Positions 13,871 to 19,552 of a DNA stretch of 19,552 nt are shown here, in pieces. The translations under genes and the position numbers were made by a program. The DNA is from an uncultured Devosia sp. (GTDB lineage Bacteria; Pseudomonadota; Alphaproteobacteria; Rhizobiales; Devosiaceae), in contig CAJYKO010000089.1 of assembly GCA_913775215.1 (NCBI GenBank), positions 1-19,552 on the forward strand, written 5' to 3'. The notes under the pieces were generated by a model. That model was given only the letters and a program-made list of their open reading frames with translations. It had not been told where the DNA came from and did no database searches. Positions within the stretch are counted from its first letter, which is position 1. Each line of letters opens with the position of its first letter.

Positions 13871-14149
13871 TCAGCCTTCGCGGTAATGCTGGATCCAGGT
13901 CGTCCGCAACCCGGCAAGGCCATGCTTATCGATGGCAGCCTGCCAGTTTAGAAATTCATCGACACTGAGCGTGTAGCGGTCACAAGCCTCTTCGAGGCTC
14001 AGGAGACCACCACGGACAGCCGCGACGACTTCCGCTTTGCGGCGGATAACCCAACGGCGGGTATTGGCTGGAGGCAGATCCGCAATAGTGAGCGGGCTGC
14101 CGTCCGGACCGATAACGTACTTTACGCGAGGACGCATCTGTACGGTCAT
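13871..14149 (-). CDS. sciP: SciP, CtrA-inhibiting small regulator (DUF1153)
   Basis: A 92-residue helix-turn-helix protein. PRVKYVIGPDGSPLTIADLPPANTRRWVIRRKAEVV and the later EEACDRYTLSVDEFLNWQ (about 52-69) are the conserved DUF1153/SciP segments, and the length is that of Caulobacter SciP. SciP accumulates in G1 cells, binds CtrA and blocks its recruitment of RNA polymerase, silencing ctrA and many flagellar genes. Finding it 850 bp from fliF, a CtrA target, fits that role. The ATG has only a weak purine-rich ribosome site (AGAGAG), which falls inside one arm of an inverted repeat in the leader. A near-consensus CtrA box is 52-66 bp upstream. It is followed by a strong terminator. Confidence 0.93.
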   Translation of the reverse strand: MTVQMRPRVKYVIGPDGSPLTIADLPPANTRRWVIRRKAEVVAAVRGGLLSLEEACDRYTLSVDEFLNWQAAIDKHGLAGLRTTWIQHYREG

Positions 14150-14151
14150 TT

Positions 14152-14189
14152 TACTCTCTACTCAACCTGACCATATGAGGAAGAGAGTA
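14152..14189 (-). promoter_or_regulatory. Inverted repeat covering the sciP ribosome site
   Basis: TACTCTCT (14152-14159) and AGAGAGTA (14182-14189) are perfect inverted copies separated by 22 bp. In the sciP mRNA one arm contains the only purine-rich ribosome-site candidate, directly before the ATG, so the hairpin could limit translation. The eight-bp stem with a long loop is of modest stability. Confidence 0.35.
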
Positions 14190-14200
14190 GGCCGATGAGC

Positions 14201-14215
14201 TTAAGATACCGCTAA
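14201..14215 (-). promoter_or_regulatory. Candidate CtrA box upstream of sciP
   Basis: On the minus strand TTAG-CGGTATC-TTAA, one mismatch from TTAA-N7-TTAA, 52-66 bp before the sciP start. sciP is a CtrA-activated gene in Caulobacter, which makes the match more credible. Confidence 0.45.
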
Positions 14216-14302
14216 AGGGAAACTTACAACCCGTTAAGATTGCGACGGAATATCAGTCAATTGTGCGGCTGCGGGATACTTGTAGAGGTGCCCTTTAGAC
14301 TC

Positions 14303-15478
14303 TCAGCGTGCCGTCGCTTTTTGATCGTTCGAAACCTTCCCCGGCGTCAGCGCAGAGGTCATCAAAAGTGCTGCCGCCAGCACAGGCACGACTACCCAAT
14401 AGGATGTGCGGATGCCGAAATGCTCGGCCAGAAACCCGAGTAGGGGCGGGCCGGCAAAGAAAACCACAAAGGTCATCTGGCTCAGCGCCGCCACGTTCAC
14501 CGCCGAAGGCCGATCCGTCCGCCGCGCGGCCGCGGAGATCGCAAGCGGATAAACCGAGGAACAGCCTAAACCCGCCAGCATGAAGCCCAAAAGCGCTATG
14601 AGTGGATGGGACGCCGCCGCCACCAGGACCACGCCCGACATCGCCACGAGCAGCAGCGTGCGCCCCACGCCTTGCGGTCCAAACCGATCGACCACCCGAT
14701 CCATGGTGAGGCGTCCAATGGCGATGGCGAGCGAAAAGAGGGTAACACTGAGCCCGCCGATGAATGGTTCGACGCTAAAAACGTCGCGCATATAGATCGC
14801 CGACCAGTCGACCCCAGCACCCTCGACAAAAAGCGGCGCGGCTCCGAGAAGACAAAGCGGCAATAGCCCGATGGTGGGGAAGGCAAAGGCATGCGCCTCG
14901 CCTTGATGGTCTTCCTGCCGCGCCGGGGCGTTTTCGACCTTGGAGAGCACGATAAACCCCGAGGCCACCACGACGACGAGCGCAATCGCCAGATGCAGCG
15001 CCACCGACACCTCAGCTTGCCGCAGCCCCGCCGCGACCAGCGCTGTCACGAAAAAACCAAAGCTCCACATGCCATGCACCCGGCTCATGATCCGCCGCCC
15101 CAGGAGCGCCTCGTGCCGATCGGCCTCGACATTGATGAGGATTTCGAGCGCGCCGGCCAAAAGACCTGCGCAGAACAGCACCGGCGCCGCCCAAAGCGCG
15201 CTCGGCATCCAGGGCACCAGCGCATAAAGCACTGACGCGCCAAAGATGGTGATGAAAGATCCCGTCCGCGCGCCAAACCGGTCGACAAAGCGGCCGAGAA
15301 AGGTGATGCCGCACAAAACCCCGAGCGACATCGTGATCAGCATCAGCCCCAGCTGTCCCTCGGTCAGCCCAAACTTGACCTGCAGGTCCGGAAGACGCGT
15401 CAGCATGCCGCCCATGGTGATGGCGAAGGCAAACTGCATGAAGTAGAGGCGCTGGTGCGGCAGCATGATTTGGCTCAC
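14303..15478 (-). CDS. MFS transporter
   Basis: A 391-residue major facilitator with about twelve hydrophobic spans. The loop after the second span (LGRFVDRFGART, about residues 61-72) is the MFS motif A, and a similar GRLTMDRVVDRFG follows in the second half; the first span starts at MQFAFAITMGGMLTRLPDLQ. It resembles the YbjJ/FucP-like branch of small 12-span carriers, but the substrate is unknown. The frame starts with GTG 15478; ATG 15466 four codons later is an equal alternative, and neither has a clear ribosome site. No terminator is visible between its stop and sciP, so read-through into sciP is possible. No functional link to motility is evident. Confidence 0.85.
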   Translation of the reverse strand: MSQIMLPHQRLYFMQFAFAITMGGMLTRLPDLQVKFGLTEGQLGLMLITMSLGVLCGITFLGRFVDRFGARTGSFITIFGASVLYALVPWMPSALWAAPVLFCAGLLAGALEILINVEADRHEALLGRRIMSRVHGMWSFGFFVTALVAAGLRQAEVSVALHLAIALVVVVASGFIVLSKVENAPARQEDHQGEAHAFAFPTIGLLPLCLLGAAPLFVEGAGVDWSAIYMRDVFSVEPFIGGLSVTLFSLAIAIGRLTMDRVVDRFGPQGVGRTLLLVAMSGVVLVAAASHPLIALLGFMLAGLGCSSVYPLAISAAARRTDRPSAVNVAALSQMTFVVFFAGPPLLGFLAEHFGIRTSYWVVVPVLAAALLMTSALTPGKVSNDQKATAR

Positions 15479-15552
15479 TCAGGCGGGAGGGCGGGCCGCC
15501 TCTCATGACAAGCCGAGACACGAGGCTCAAGGGCTTTGTGGCGGCTCAATGT

Positions 15553-15581
15553 AAAACACCGCTGCCCATGAGGCAGCGGTG
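15553..15581 (-). terminator. Terminator after flgD
   Basis: Ten-base perfect stem CACCGCTGCC (15557-15566) / GGCAGCGGTG (15572-15581) with a five-base loop, followed on the minus strand by TTTTAC. It lies 24 bp past the flgD stop and closes the fliK-flgD unit. Confidence 0.85.
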
Positions 15582-15604
15582 CCAGTTTCCAGTCTTTAAA
15601 CCGC

Positions 15605-16291
15605 TTACGAAGCCGGAGTGGTGGTCGAAGTTTCCGGCAGGCGTACTTCGCTCACATCGCTCAGCGGCACCTTGGCCGCACCCACGGTCACCATCGGTGT
15701 GCCCGAGGAGAAGTCCACCGCACTCACCTTGCCGATGGCGGAGGTGGTGATCTTGACGGTCTTACCCGAAACATTGGTGCCTTCGAGCGTCAGTGTGTAG
15801 AGCCCGTCCGGCATGGGCTGGCCATCGCTGCTGATGCCGTCCCAGGCGAAGGTGCCAGAGCCCATATTGAGCGAGCCGGACTGGGTATAGACCGTGTCGC
15901 CCTTGTCGTTCTTGATGGTGATGTTGGCGTTGGCGACATTGGCCTCGGCATTATAGCTCCACATGGCGTGGGTGCCGGAAAGCTGGGTCGTCTTGCCCGA
16001 AATCGTCACCTGCTTGCCGATATAGTTGACCGCATCCATGCGGCCCGCATTCTGGGTCGAGGACAGGAGACTGCCGAGATATTCATTGGTCTTGAGCTGC
16101 TGCTCGACGCCAGTGAACTGCACGAGCTGCTGGGTGAACTGGTTGGTGTCGAGCGGGTCGAGCGGGTTCTGGTTCTTGAGCTGGGTCGTCAGGATCGAAA
16201 GGAAGGTGTCGAAGTTCTGCGCGATCGTCTGGCGGGAAGCGGCAAGCCCGCTATTGTTTACGTTGGAAGAGCCGGAAACGCCGTCAACCAT
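15605..16291 (-). CDS. flgD: FlgD, flagellar hook cap protein
   Basis: A 228-residue protein with the conserved FlgD N-terminal export/cap region (NFDTFLSILTTQLKNQNPLDPLDTNQFTQQLVQFTGVEQQ, about residues 26-65) and a C-terminal FlgD Ig/tudor-like region with FAWDGISSDGQPMPDGLYTLTLEG (about 145-170). FlgD caps the growing hook, directs FlgE assembly and is later replaced by hook-filament junction proteins. It starts 11 bp after the fliK stop with AAGGA eight bases before the ATG, so it is co-transcribed with fliK from the sigma-54 promoter upstream. A terminator follows. Confidence 0.96.
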   Translation of the reverse strand: MVDGVSGSSNVNNSGLAASRQTIAQNFDTFLSILTTQLKNQNPLDPLDTNQFTQQLVQFTGVEQQLKTNEYLGSLLSSTQNAGRMDAVNYIGKQVTISGKTTQLSGTHAMWSYNAEANVANANITIKNDKGDTVYTQSGSLNMGSGTFAWDGISSDGQPMPDGLYTLTLEGTNVSGKTVKITTSAIGKVSAVDFSSGTPMVTVGAAKVPLSDVSEVRLPETSTTTPAS

Positions 16292-16302
16292 GGTCTAGGT
16301 CC

Positions 16303-17733
16303 TTAAGCGATGATGTTGACGCCGCTCGCCTGAAGCGCGCCGCGATAAAGGGTAATGGGGGGAGCGGCGACTTCTGTCTCTTCCTGGCCATCCTGGCCAC
16401 CGCCAAACCCGCCGTGCTCGCTGTCCGATCGCTGGTTCTGGTCACCGGCGAAGGGGTTTTGCTTCAGCGAGAATTCGAGATTTGTCTTGCTTTGGTCGAG
16501 GCCTGCCTGTTGCAGGGCCTTTTCCAGGGCGCGCTGGTCGCGCTGCATCAGGTCGAGCGTTTCGGCCTTTTCGACCGTCAGCTTGGCGTGGACCTGGCCT
16601 TTGTTGTCGATGTCGAGCTTGACGTCGATGCGCCCGAGTTCTGGCGGATCGAGCCGGATCTGGAAGCGCGAATTGCCGCTTTCTACTTGCCGCGACACTT
16701 CGAAAGCGATCTGGGGCAGGTTGAGCTGCTGCTGGCTGGTCTGGTAGCCAGTCTGGACGACTCGCGGGGTTGTCGCGGCATTGACCGGCTGCGCTGTCGG
16801 ATCGGTCTGCGCCTGCGCTGGGCCTGCGGCATTGGCAGCGACGGCATTGTCCTGCGCTGCGTTCTGGCGCGCCGCCTGCGTCGCGCTTGGCTTGTCCTGC
16901 GCTGCTGTCGCCGTATCGGCCGGTTTGGCTTCGACCTTGCGCTCACTGCGCTCGGACTTTGTTTCCGGCGCGGCTTCGGACATAGCGGGCTTATTGTCGG
17001 CCGCCATCGCCTTGCCCGTCAGGGTGGGTTCGTTGAGCTTGAGCTCGGGCGTTGCCAGTTCTGGCTCGGTGGGAATGGGCTTGGCCAGCTTTTCAAGCCC
17101 GCCAAGGAGCTTGGCAAAACTTGCCTCAATGCCCGGATCGAGATCAAAACCTGCCGTGCCGAGCTTGTCGCCCACAAAAGCCTTGAGCTTGGCCGCCAGA
17201 TCGTCCTTGCCACCGCCTGCCGCCGCCACGCCCTTGGCGAGCTCGGCCAGTTGCTGCATCAACGTTTTGAGATCCATGCCAAGCTGCTTGGCGAGATCAT
17301 TAAGCGCACCTTCGACTTCGCCCAAAGCCGCCGTATCCGTCGTGGCGATAACTTGGCCAACCTGCTCGGTGTTCAATCCCAACGCCGCCAACGCTGCGAG
17401 GAGGCTCTCGGCCAGCGAGTTTTCGCCAGTGCCATTATCCTTGTCGTCGTCCGTTTTGGTTTCGGTCGTCTCACCAGCCTTGGCGGTCTCAGTCGTGTCC
17501 GAAGCCTTGCTGTCCGCTGCGTTGGTCGTGGGCGCAGCGTCGTCGGCTATGGGCTTGCTGTCAGTCGTAGAGGCTTGCTTTGCCGGCGCCGGCTCGTTTC
17601 TCGCACTGGTATTGGACGCGGCATCGAGAATGCGTGCAAAACCATCGTCACCCTGAGCGATCTGGGTGACCGGCTGCGGCTTGACCACATTGCCGACCAT
17701 CGAGGTCAGCAGATTTGCCACTGTTGAAGCCAT
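16303..17733 (-). CDS. fliK: FliK, flagellar hook-length control protein
   Basis: A 476-residue secreted molecular ruler that stops hook growth and switches export specificity through FlhB. The N-terminal two thirds are low-complexity, rich in Ala, Asp, Glu, Thr and Lys, as usual for FliK. The C-terminal Flg_hook domain (about 355-440) is clear: QIRLDPPELGRIDVKLDI, AKLTVEKAETLDLMQRDQRALEKALQQAGL. ATG 17733 is chosen because AAGGAG lies eight bases upstream; the 15-codon frame extension to 17778 would run into the sigma-54 promoter and its transcription start. Followed by flgD 11 bp downstream. Confidence 0.93.
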   Translation of the reverse strand: MASTVANLLTSMVGNVVKPQPVTQIAQGDDGFARILDAASNTSARNEPAPAKQASTTDSKPIADDAAPTTNAADSKASDTTETAKAGETTETKTDDDKDNGTGENSLAESLLAALAALGLNTEQVGQVIATTDTAALGEVEGALNDLAKQLGMDLKTLMQQLAELAKGVAAAGGGKDDLAAKLKAFVGDKLGTAGFDLDPGIEASFAKLLGGLEKLAKPIPTEPELATPELKLNEPTLTGKAMAADNKPAMSEAAPETKSERSERKVEAKPADTATAAQDKPSATQAARQNAAQDNAVAANAAGPAQAQTDPTAQPVNAATTPRVVQTGYQTSQQQLNLPQIAFEVSRQVESGNSRFQIRLDPPELGRIDVKLDIDNKGQVHAKLTVEKAETLDLMQRDQRALEKALQQAGLDQSKTNLEFSLKQNPFAGDQNQRSDSEHGGFGGGQDGQEETEVAAPPITLYRGALQASGVNIIA

Positions 17734-17773
17734 GGGTTGCGCTCCTTCGAACGAAAGAATTCGCTCTTTGCAA

Positions 17774-17789
17774 TGCAAGCGCCTTGCCA
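17774..17789 (-). promoter_or_regulatory. Sigma-54 (-24/-12) promoter of fliK-flgD
   Basis: On the minus strand TGGCAAGGCGCTTGCA: GG and GC elements exactly ten bases apart and 5-bp element agreement with TGGCAC-N5-TTGCA. Transcription would start near 17763, giving a 30-nt leader with the fliK ribosome site. Hook genes are sigma-54/FlbD targets in Caulobacter, and flbD is in this window. Confidence 0.8.
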
Positions 17790-17907
17790 GTTTGATGTCG
17801 CCGCCAAATTGGCCAACAGATGCAGTCGTTTAGCTTTACACCGATGCCCGCTGTTCCAGAGCGCTGCCGCACACCGCCATCTCATCTTGGGAACAGTTTG
17901 ACCCCCA

Positions 17908-17926
17908 CCCGGCAAATCCTGCCGGG
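17908..17926. promoter_or_regulatory. Perfect palindrome, candidate FlbD enhancer site
   Basis: CCCGGCAAATCCTGCCGGG: seven-base inverted arms around a five-base spacer, centred about 155 bp upstream of the predicted fliK transcription start, a normal enhancer distance for a sigma-54 activator. Almost the same sequence lies upstream of fliF. It also lies 88 bp before mnmA, so a hairpin in another transcript is an alternative. Confidence 0.5.
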
Positions 17927-18013
17927 GCAGTGATTGCCTCGCATCCGCATTCGGCGTATGGAACCGGCTCACCCTTGTCCGCTGGCCCTTGACCCCATCC
18001 GGATTGGAAAGAC

Positions 18014-19165
18014 ATGTTGAATTCGCTTGATATCGCCAAGCGTCCCGAGGACACGCGCGTTGTTGTCGCCATGTCCGGGGGCGTCGACTCCTCCGTCGTT
18101 GCCGGTGTACTCGCCCGCGAGGGCTATGAAGTCATCGGCATTACCCTGCAGCTTTACGATCATGGCGAGGCCACCCATCGCAAGGGCGCCTGCTGTGCCG
18201 GCCAGGACATTCACGATGCCCGCCGCGTTGCCGCCAAGCTCGGCATTCCGCACTACGTCCTCGACTATGAAGAGCGCTTCAAGGCCTCGGTGATCGAGCC
18301 CTTCGCCAATGCCTATCAGCAGGGCGAAACCCCGGTCCCCTGCATCGCCTGCAACCAGTCGGTCAAATTCGTTGACCTGATGACCGTCGCCCGCGATCTC
18401 GGTGCCGACGTTTTGGCTACAGGTCACTACGTCCAGACCCGCCTCGGCGAGGATGGCCGCCGCCAGCTTTTCCGTCCCGTCGATAGCGATCGCGACCAGA
18501 CCTATTTTCTCTTTGCCACCACCCAGGACCAGCTCGATTTCCTGCGCTTCCCCCTTGGCGGCATGAGCAAGCCGGCGGTGCGCGAACTCGCGCGTGAATT
18601 CGGCCTCGAAATCGCTGAAAAGCACGATAGCCAGGACATTTGCTTCGTGCCGCAGGGCAAATACGCCGATATCATCGCCAAGATGCACCCCGAAGCCCTT
18701 GCCCAGGGCGAGATCGTCCATCTCGATGGCCGGGTCCTCGGTACCCATGAAGGCATCGTTCACTACACGATCGGCCAGCGCAAAGGTCTCGGCGTCGCCG
18801 CCGCCGAACCGCTCTATGTGGTCAAACTCGAGCATCGCACTGGCCGCGTCATCGTCGGTCCGCGCGAAGCGCTCAAGACCCACACCGTCCGCCTCCGCGA
18901 CGTCAATTGGCTCGGTGCCATCCCGCTCGCCGAGGCCAGCGCCGGCAACGGCGCCCCGGTCGAGGTCAAAGTTCGCTCCACCCGCGGTCCCCAGCCCGCC
19001 GTCATCCAGATGCAGAATGGCGAAGTTTTCGTCACTCTGGTATCGGGCGAGTACGGCATCTCCCCCGGCCAGGCCTGCGTCTTCTACGCCGACGACAGCC
19101 AGACCTCCGAAGTCTTGGGCGGCGGCTTCATCGCGGAAGCCGTGCCACAGGCCTTGGTGGCTTAA
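18014..19165 (+). CDS. mnmA: MnmA, tRNA 2-thiouridylase
   Basis: MnmA is a 383-residue cytoplasmic enzyme that uses ATP and sulfur from the cysteine desulfurase relay to make 2-thiouridine at the wobble position of tRNA-Lys, -Glu and -Gln. The PP-loop ATP site SGGVDSS is at 21-27. The catalytic pair is Cys113 (PCIACNQSVKF, matching E. coli Cys102) and Cys210 (HDSQDICFVPQG, matching Cys199). Also visible are ATGHYV, the SDRDQTYFL tRNA-contact segment and HYTIGQRKGLGV. Length is normal. The start has a GGAAAG-type ribosome site five bases upstream. It is divergent from fliK with 280 bp between them, and the two are probably functionally unrelated. Confidence 0.97.
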   Translation: MLNSLDIAKRPEDTRVVVAMSGGVDSSVVAGVLAREGYEVIGITLQLYDHGEATHRKGACCAGQDIHDARRVAAKLGIPHYVLDYEERFKASVIEPFANAYQQGETPVPCIACNQSVKFVDLMTVARDLGADVLATGHYVQTRLGEDGRRQLFRPVDSDRDQTYFLFATTQDQLDFLRFPLGGMSKPAVRELAREFGLEIAEKHDSQDICFVPQGKYADIIAKMHPEALAQGEIVHLDGRVLGTHEGIVHYTIGQRKGLGVAAAEPLYVVKLEHRTGRVIVGPREALKTHTVRLRDVNWLGAIPLAEASAGNGAPVEVKVRSTRGPQPAVIQMQNGEVFVTLVSGEYGISPGQACVFYADDSQTSEVLGGGFIAEAVPQALVA

Positions 19166-19186
19166 TCGACCCCACACCGGACGAAT

Positions 19187-19231
19187 GCGCGAAGCGCACC
19201 TCTCCCCCAAAAGGCGAGGTGCGCTTCGCGC
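19187..19231. repeat. Long palindromic element after mnmA (terminator or REP-like)
   Basis: Fifteen-base perfect inverted repeat, GCGCGAAGCGCACCT (19187-19201) and its complement (19217-19231), with a 15-base interior containing CCCCC. No U-tract follows on either side. It is placed between the convergent mnmA and small membrane protein genes, so it may act in termination; the sequence style also fits dispersed intergenic palindromes, but only one copy is in this window. Confidence 0.6.
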
Positions 19232-19237
19232 TATAGC

Positions 19238-19411
19238 CTACTGCCCCGTCTGCTCCGCCGTCGGCTGCACGCCCGCACTGGCCGCATCCCTTAGCGCCTG
19301 ATACGAGCCGAGTCCCCCCATCATCATCGATATGGTGATGAGCAGAACCAGCGCCCCCATGGCGAGGAGAAACACGCGCGTGCGGTTGAGCTTGAAGGGG
19401 CTGTCGGTCAT
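19238..19411 (-). CDS. Small single-span membrane protein, hypothetical
   Basis: A 57-codon reading frame, ATG at 19411 to TAG at 19238. The protein begins MTDSPFKLNRTRVFLLAMG, a short polar, positively charged N-terminus, then one hydrophobic span (about residues 13-32, VFLLAMGALVLLITISMMMG), then a Gly/Ala/Gln-rich tail ending in TAEQTGQ. The charge distribution suits an inner-membrane protein with its N-terminus in the cytoplasm and tail in the periplasm. I do not recognise a family. No good ribosome site is visible upstream (a GGGAAAA about 8-14 bases away is the nearest). It is convergent with mnmA. The gene-like spacing, amphipathic layout and third-position GC support it; it could still be a chance frame. 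Confidence 0.5.
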   Translation of the reverse strand: MTDSPFKLNRTRVFLLAMGALVLLITISMMMGGLGSYQALRDAASAGVQPTAEQTGQ

Positions 19412-19552
19412 GGCAAAAGTTTTCCCGCAAAAAAATCTGCGCGGCGGCCAAAGGATCGCCGAAGAGGATTCGTCTTAGGTTACATTAGCGCCAAAGAGGC
19501 TTCATGTGCAGGCAAGCTTGGTGGGACTGACTGCCGCATCCATACCCGATCC

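Noticed and set aside
16414..17727. Plus-strand open frame of 437 codons opposite fliK
   Set aside because: Antisense shadow of a low-complexity gene; the fliK C-terminal domain is unmistakable.
17969..19210. Minus-strand open frame of 413 codons opposite mnmA
   Set aside because: Shadow of mnmA, whose catalytic motifs are all present; the frame also runs through the palindrome after mnmA.
19430..19552. Possible tRNA or gene end at the right edge of the window
   Set aside because: A CCACCA-like string occurs, but no T-arm or acceptor pairing is present; all three minus frames reach stops and nothing can be assigned.
1..19552. CRISPR arrays, insertion sequences, prophage or defence genes
   Set aside because: No spaced direct repeats, transposase, integrase or restriction/toxin motifs seen on either strand; the only repeats are those listed.

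Overview
This is a high-GC window from a motile alphaproteobacterium. The gene content (FlbD, SciP, an FlbE-type FliH, and the order fliF-fliG-fliH/flbE-fliN-flbD-flhA known from Caulobacter) and the style of the accessory genes suggest Hyphomicrobiales, perhaps a Devosia-like organism. That placement is inference; no 16S or other marker is present.

Layout. (1) 1-1762, plus strand: 3' part of fliI (runs off the left edge) and fliJ, the flagellar export ATPase and its chaperone-like partner. (2) 1871-4569, minus strand: a secreted PRC-barrel protein with a good EcfG-type stress promoter, a 419-bp gap that appears to hold a structured small RNA with a perfect CtrA consensus box upstream, a GNAT acetyltransferase, and a zinc-ribbon/HExxH metallopeptidase. 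(3) 4713-5585, plus strand: a LysE-family exporter and a small DUF2934 protein. (4) 5638-13022, minus strand: the fliF-fliG-fliH-fliN-flbD-flhA block, tightly packed except for a terminator-like hairpin before flhA. (5) 13173-15478: a glutathione S-transferase (plus), then sciP and an MFS transporter (both minus). (6) 15605-17733, minus strand: fliK-flgD behind a textbook sigma-54 promoter. (7) 18014-19411: mnmA (plus) and a 57-residue single-span membrane protein (minus).

How it fits together. The window holds both effector genes (MS ring FliF, C-ring FliG/FliN, export gate FlhA, export ATPase FliI/FliJ/FliH, hook cap FlgD, hook-length control FliK) and regulators of the flagellar hierarchy (FlbD for sigma-54 genes, SciP for CtrA targets). 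The intergenic regions carry matching signals: one-mismatch CtrA boxes upstream of fliF and sciP, a perfect CtrA box upstream of the candidate sRNA, a -24/-12 promoter before fliK, and a shared palindromic motif (GGCA-N5-TGCC within CCCGGCAAATCYTGCC) upstream of both fliF and fliK that is the natural candidate for the FlbD binding site.

Most of the window is ordinary flagellar gene content. I see no new defence or mobile system. The least explained items are the CtrA-box/structured-RNA locus (about 2756-2968) and the paired palindromes upstream of fliF and fliK.
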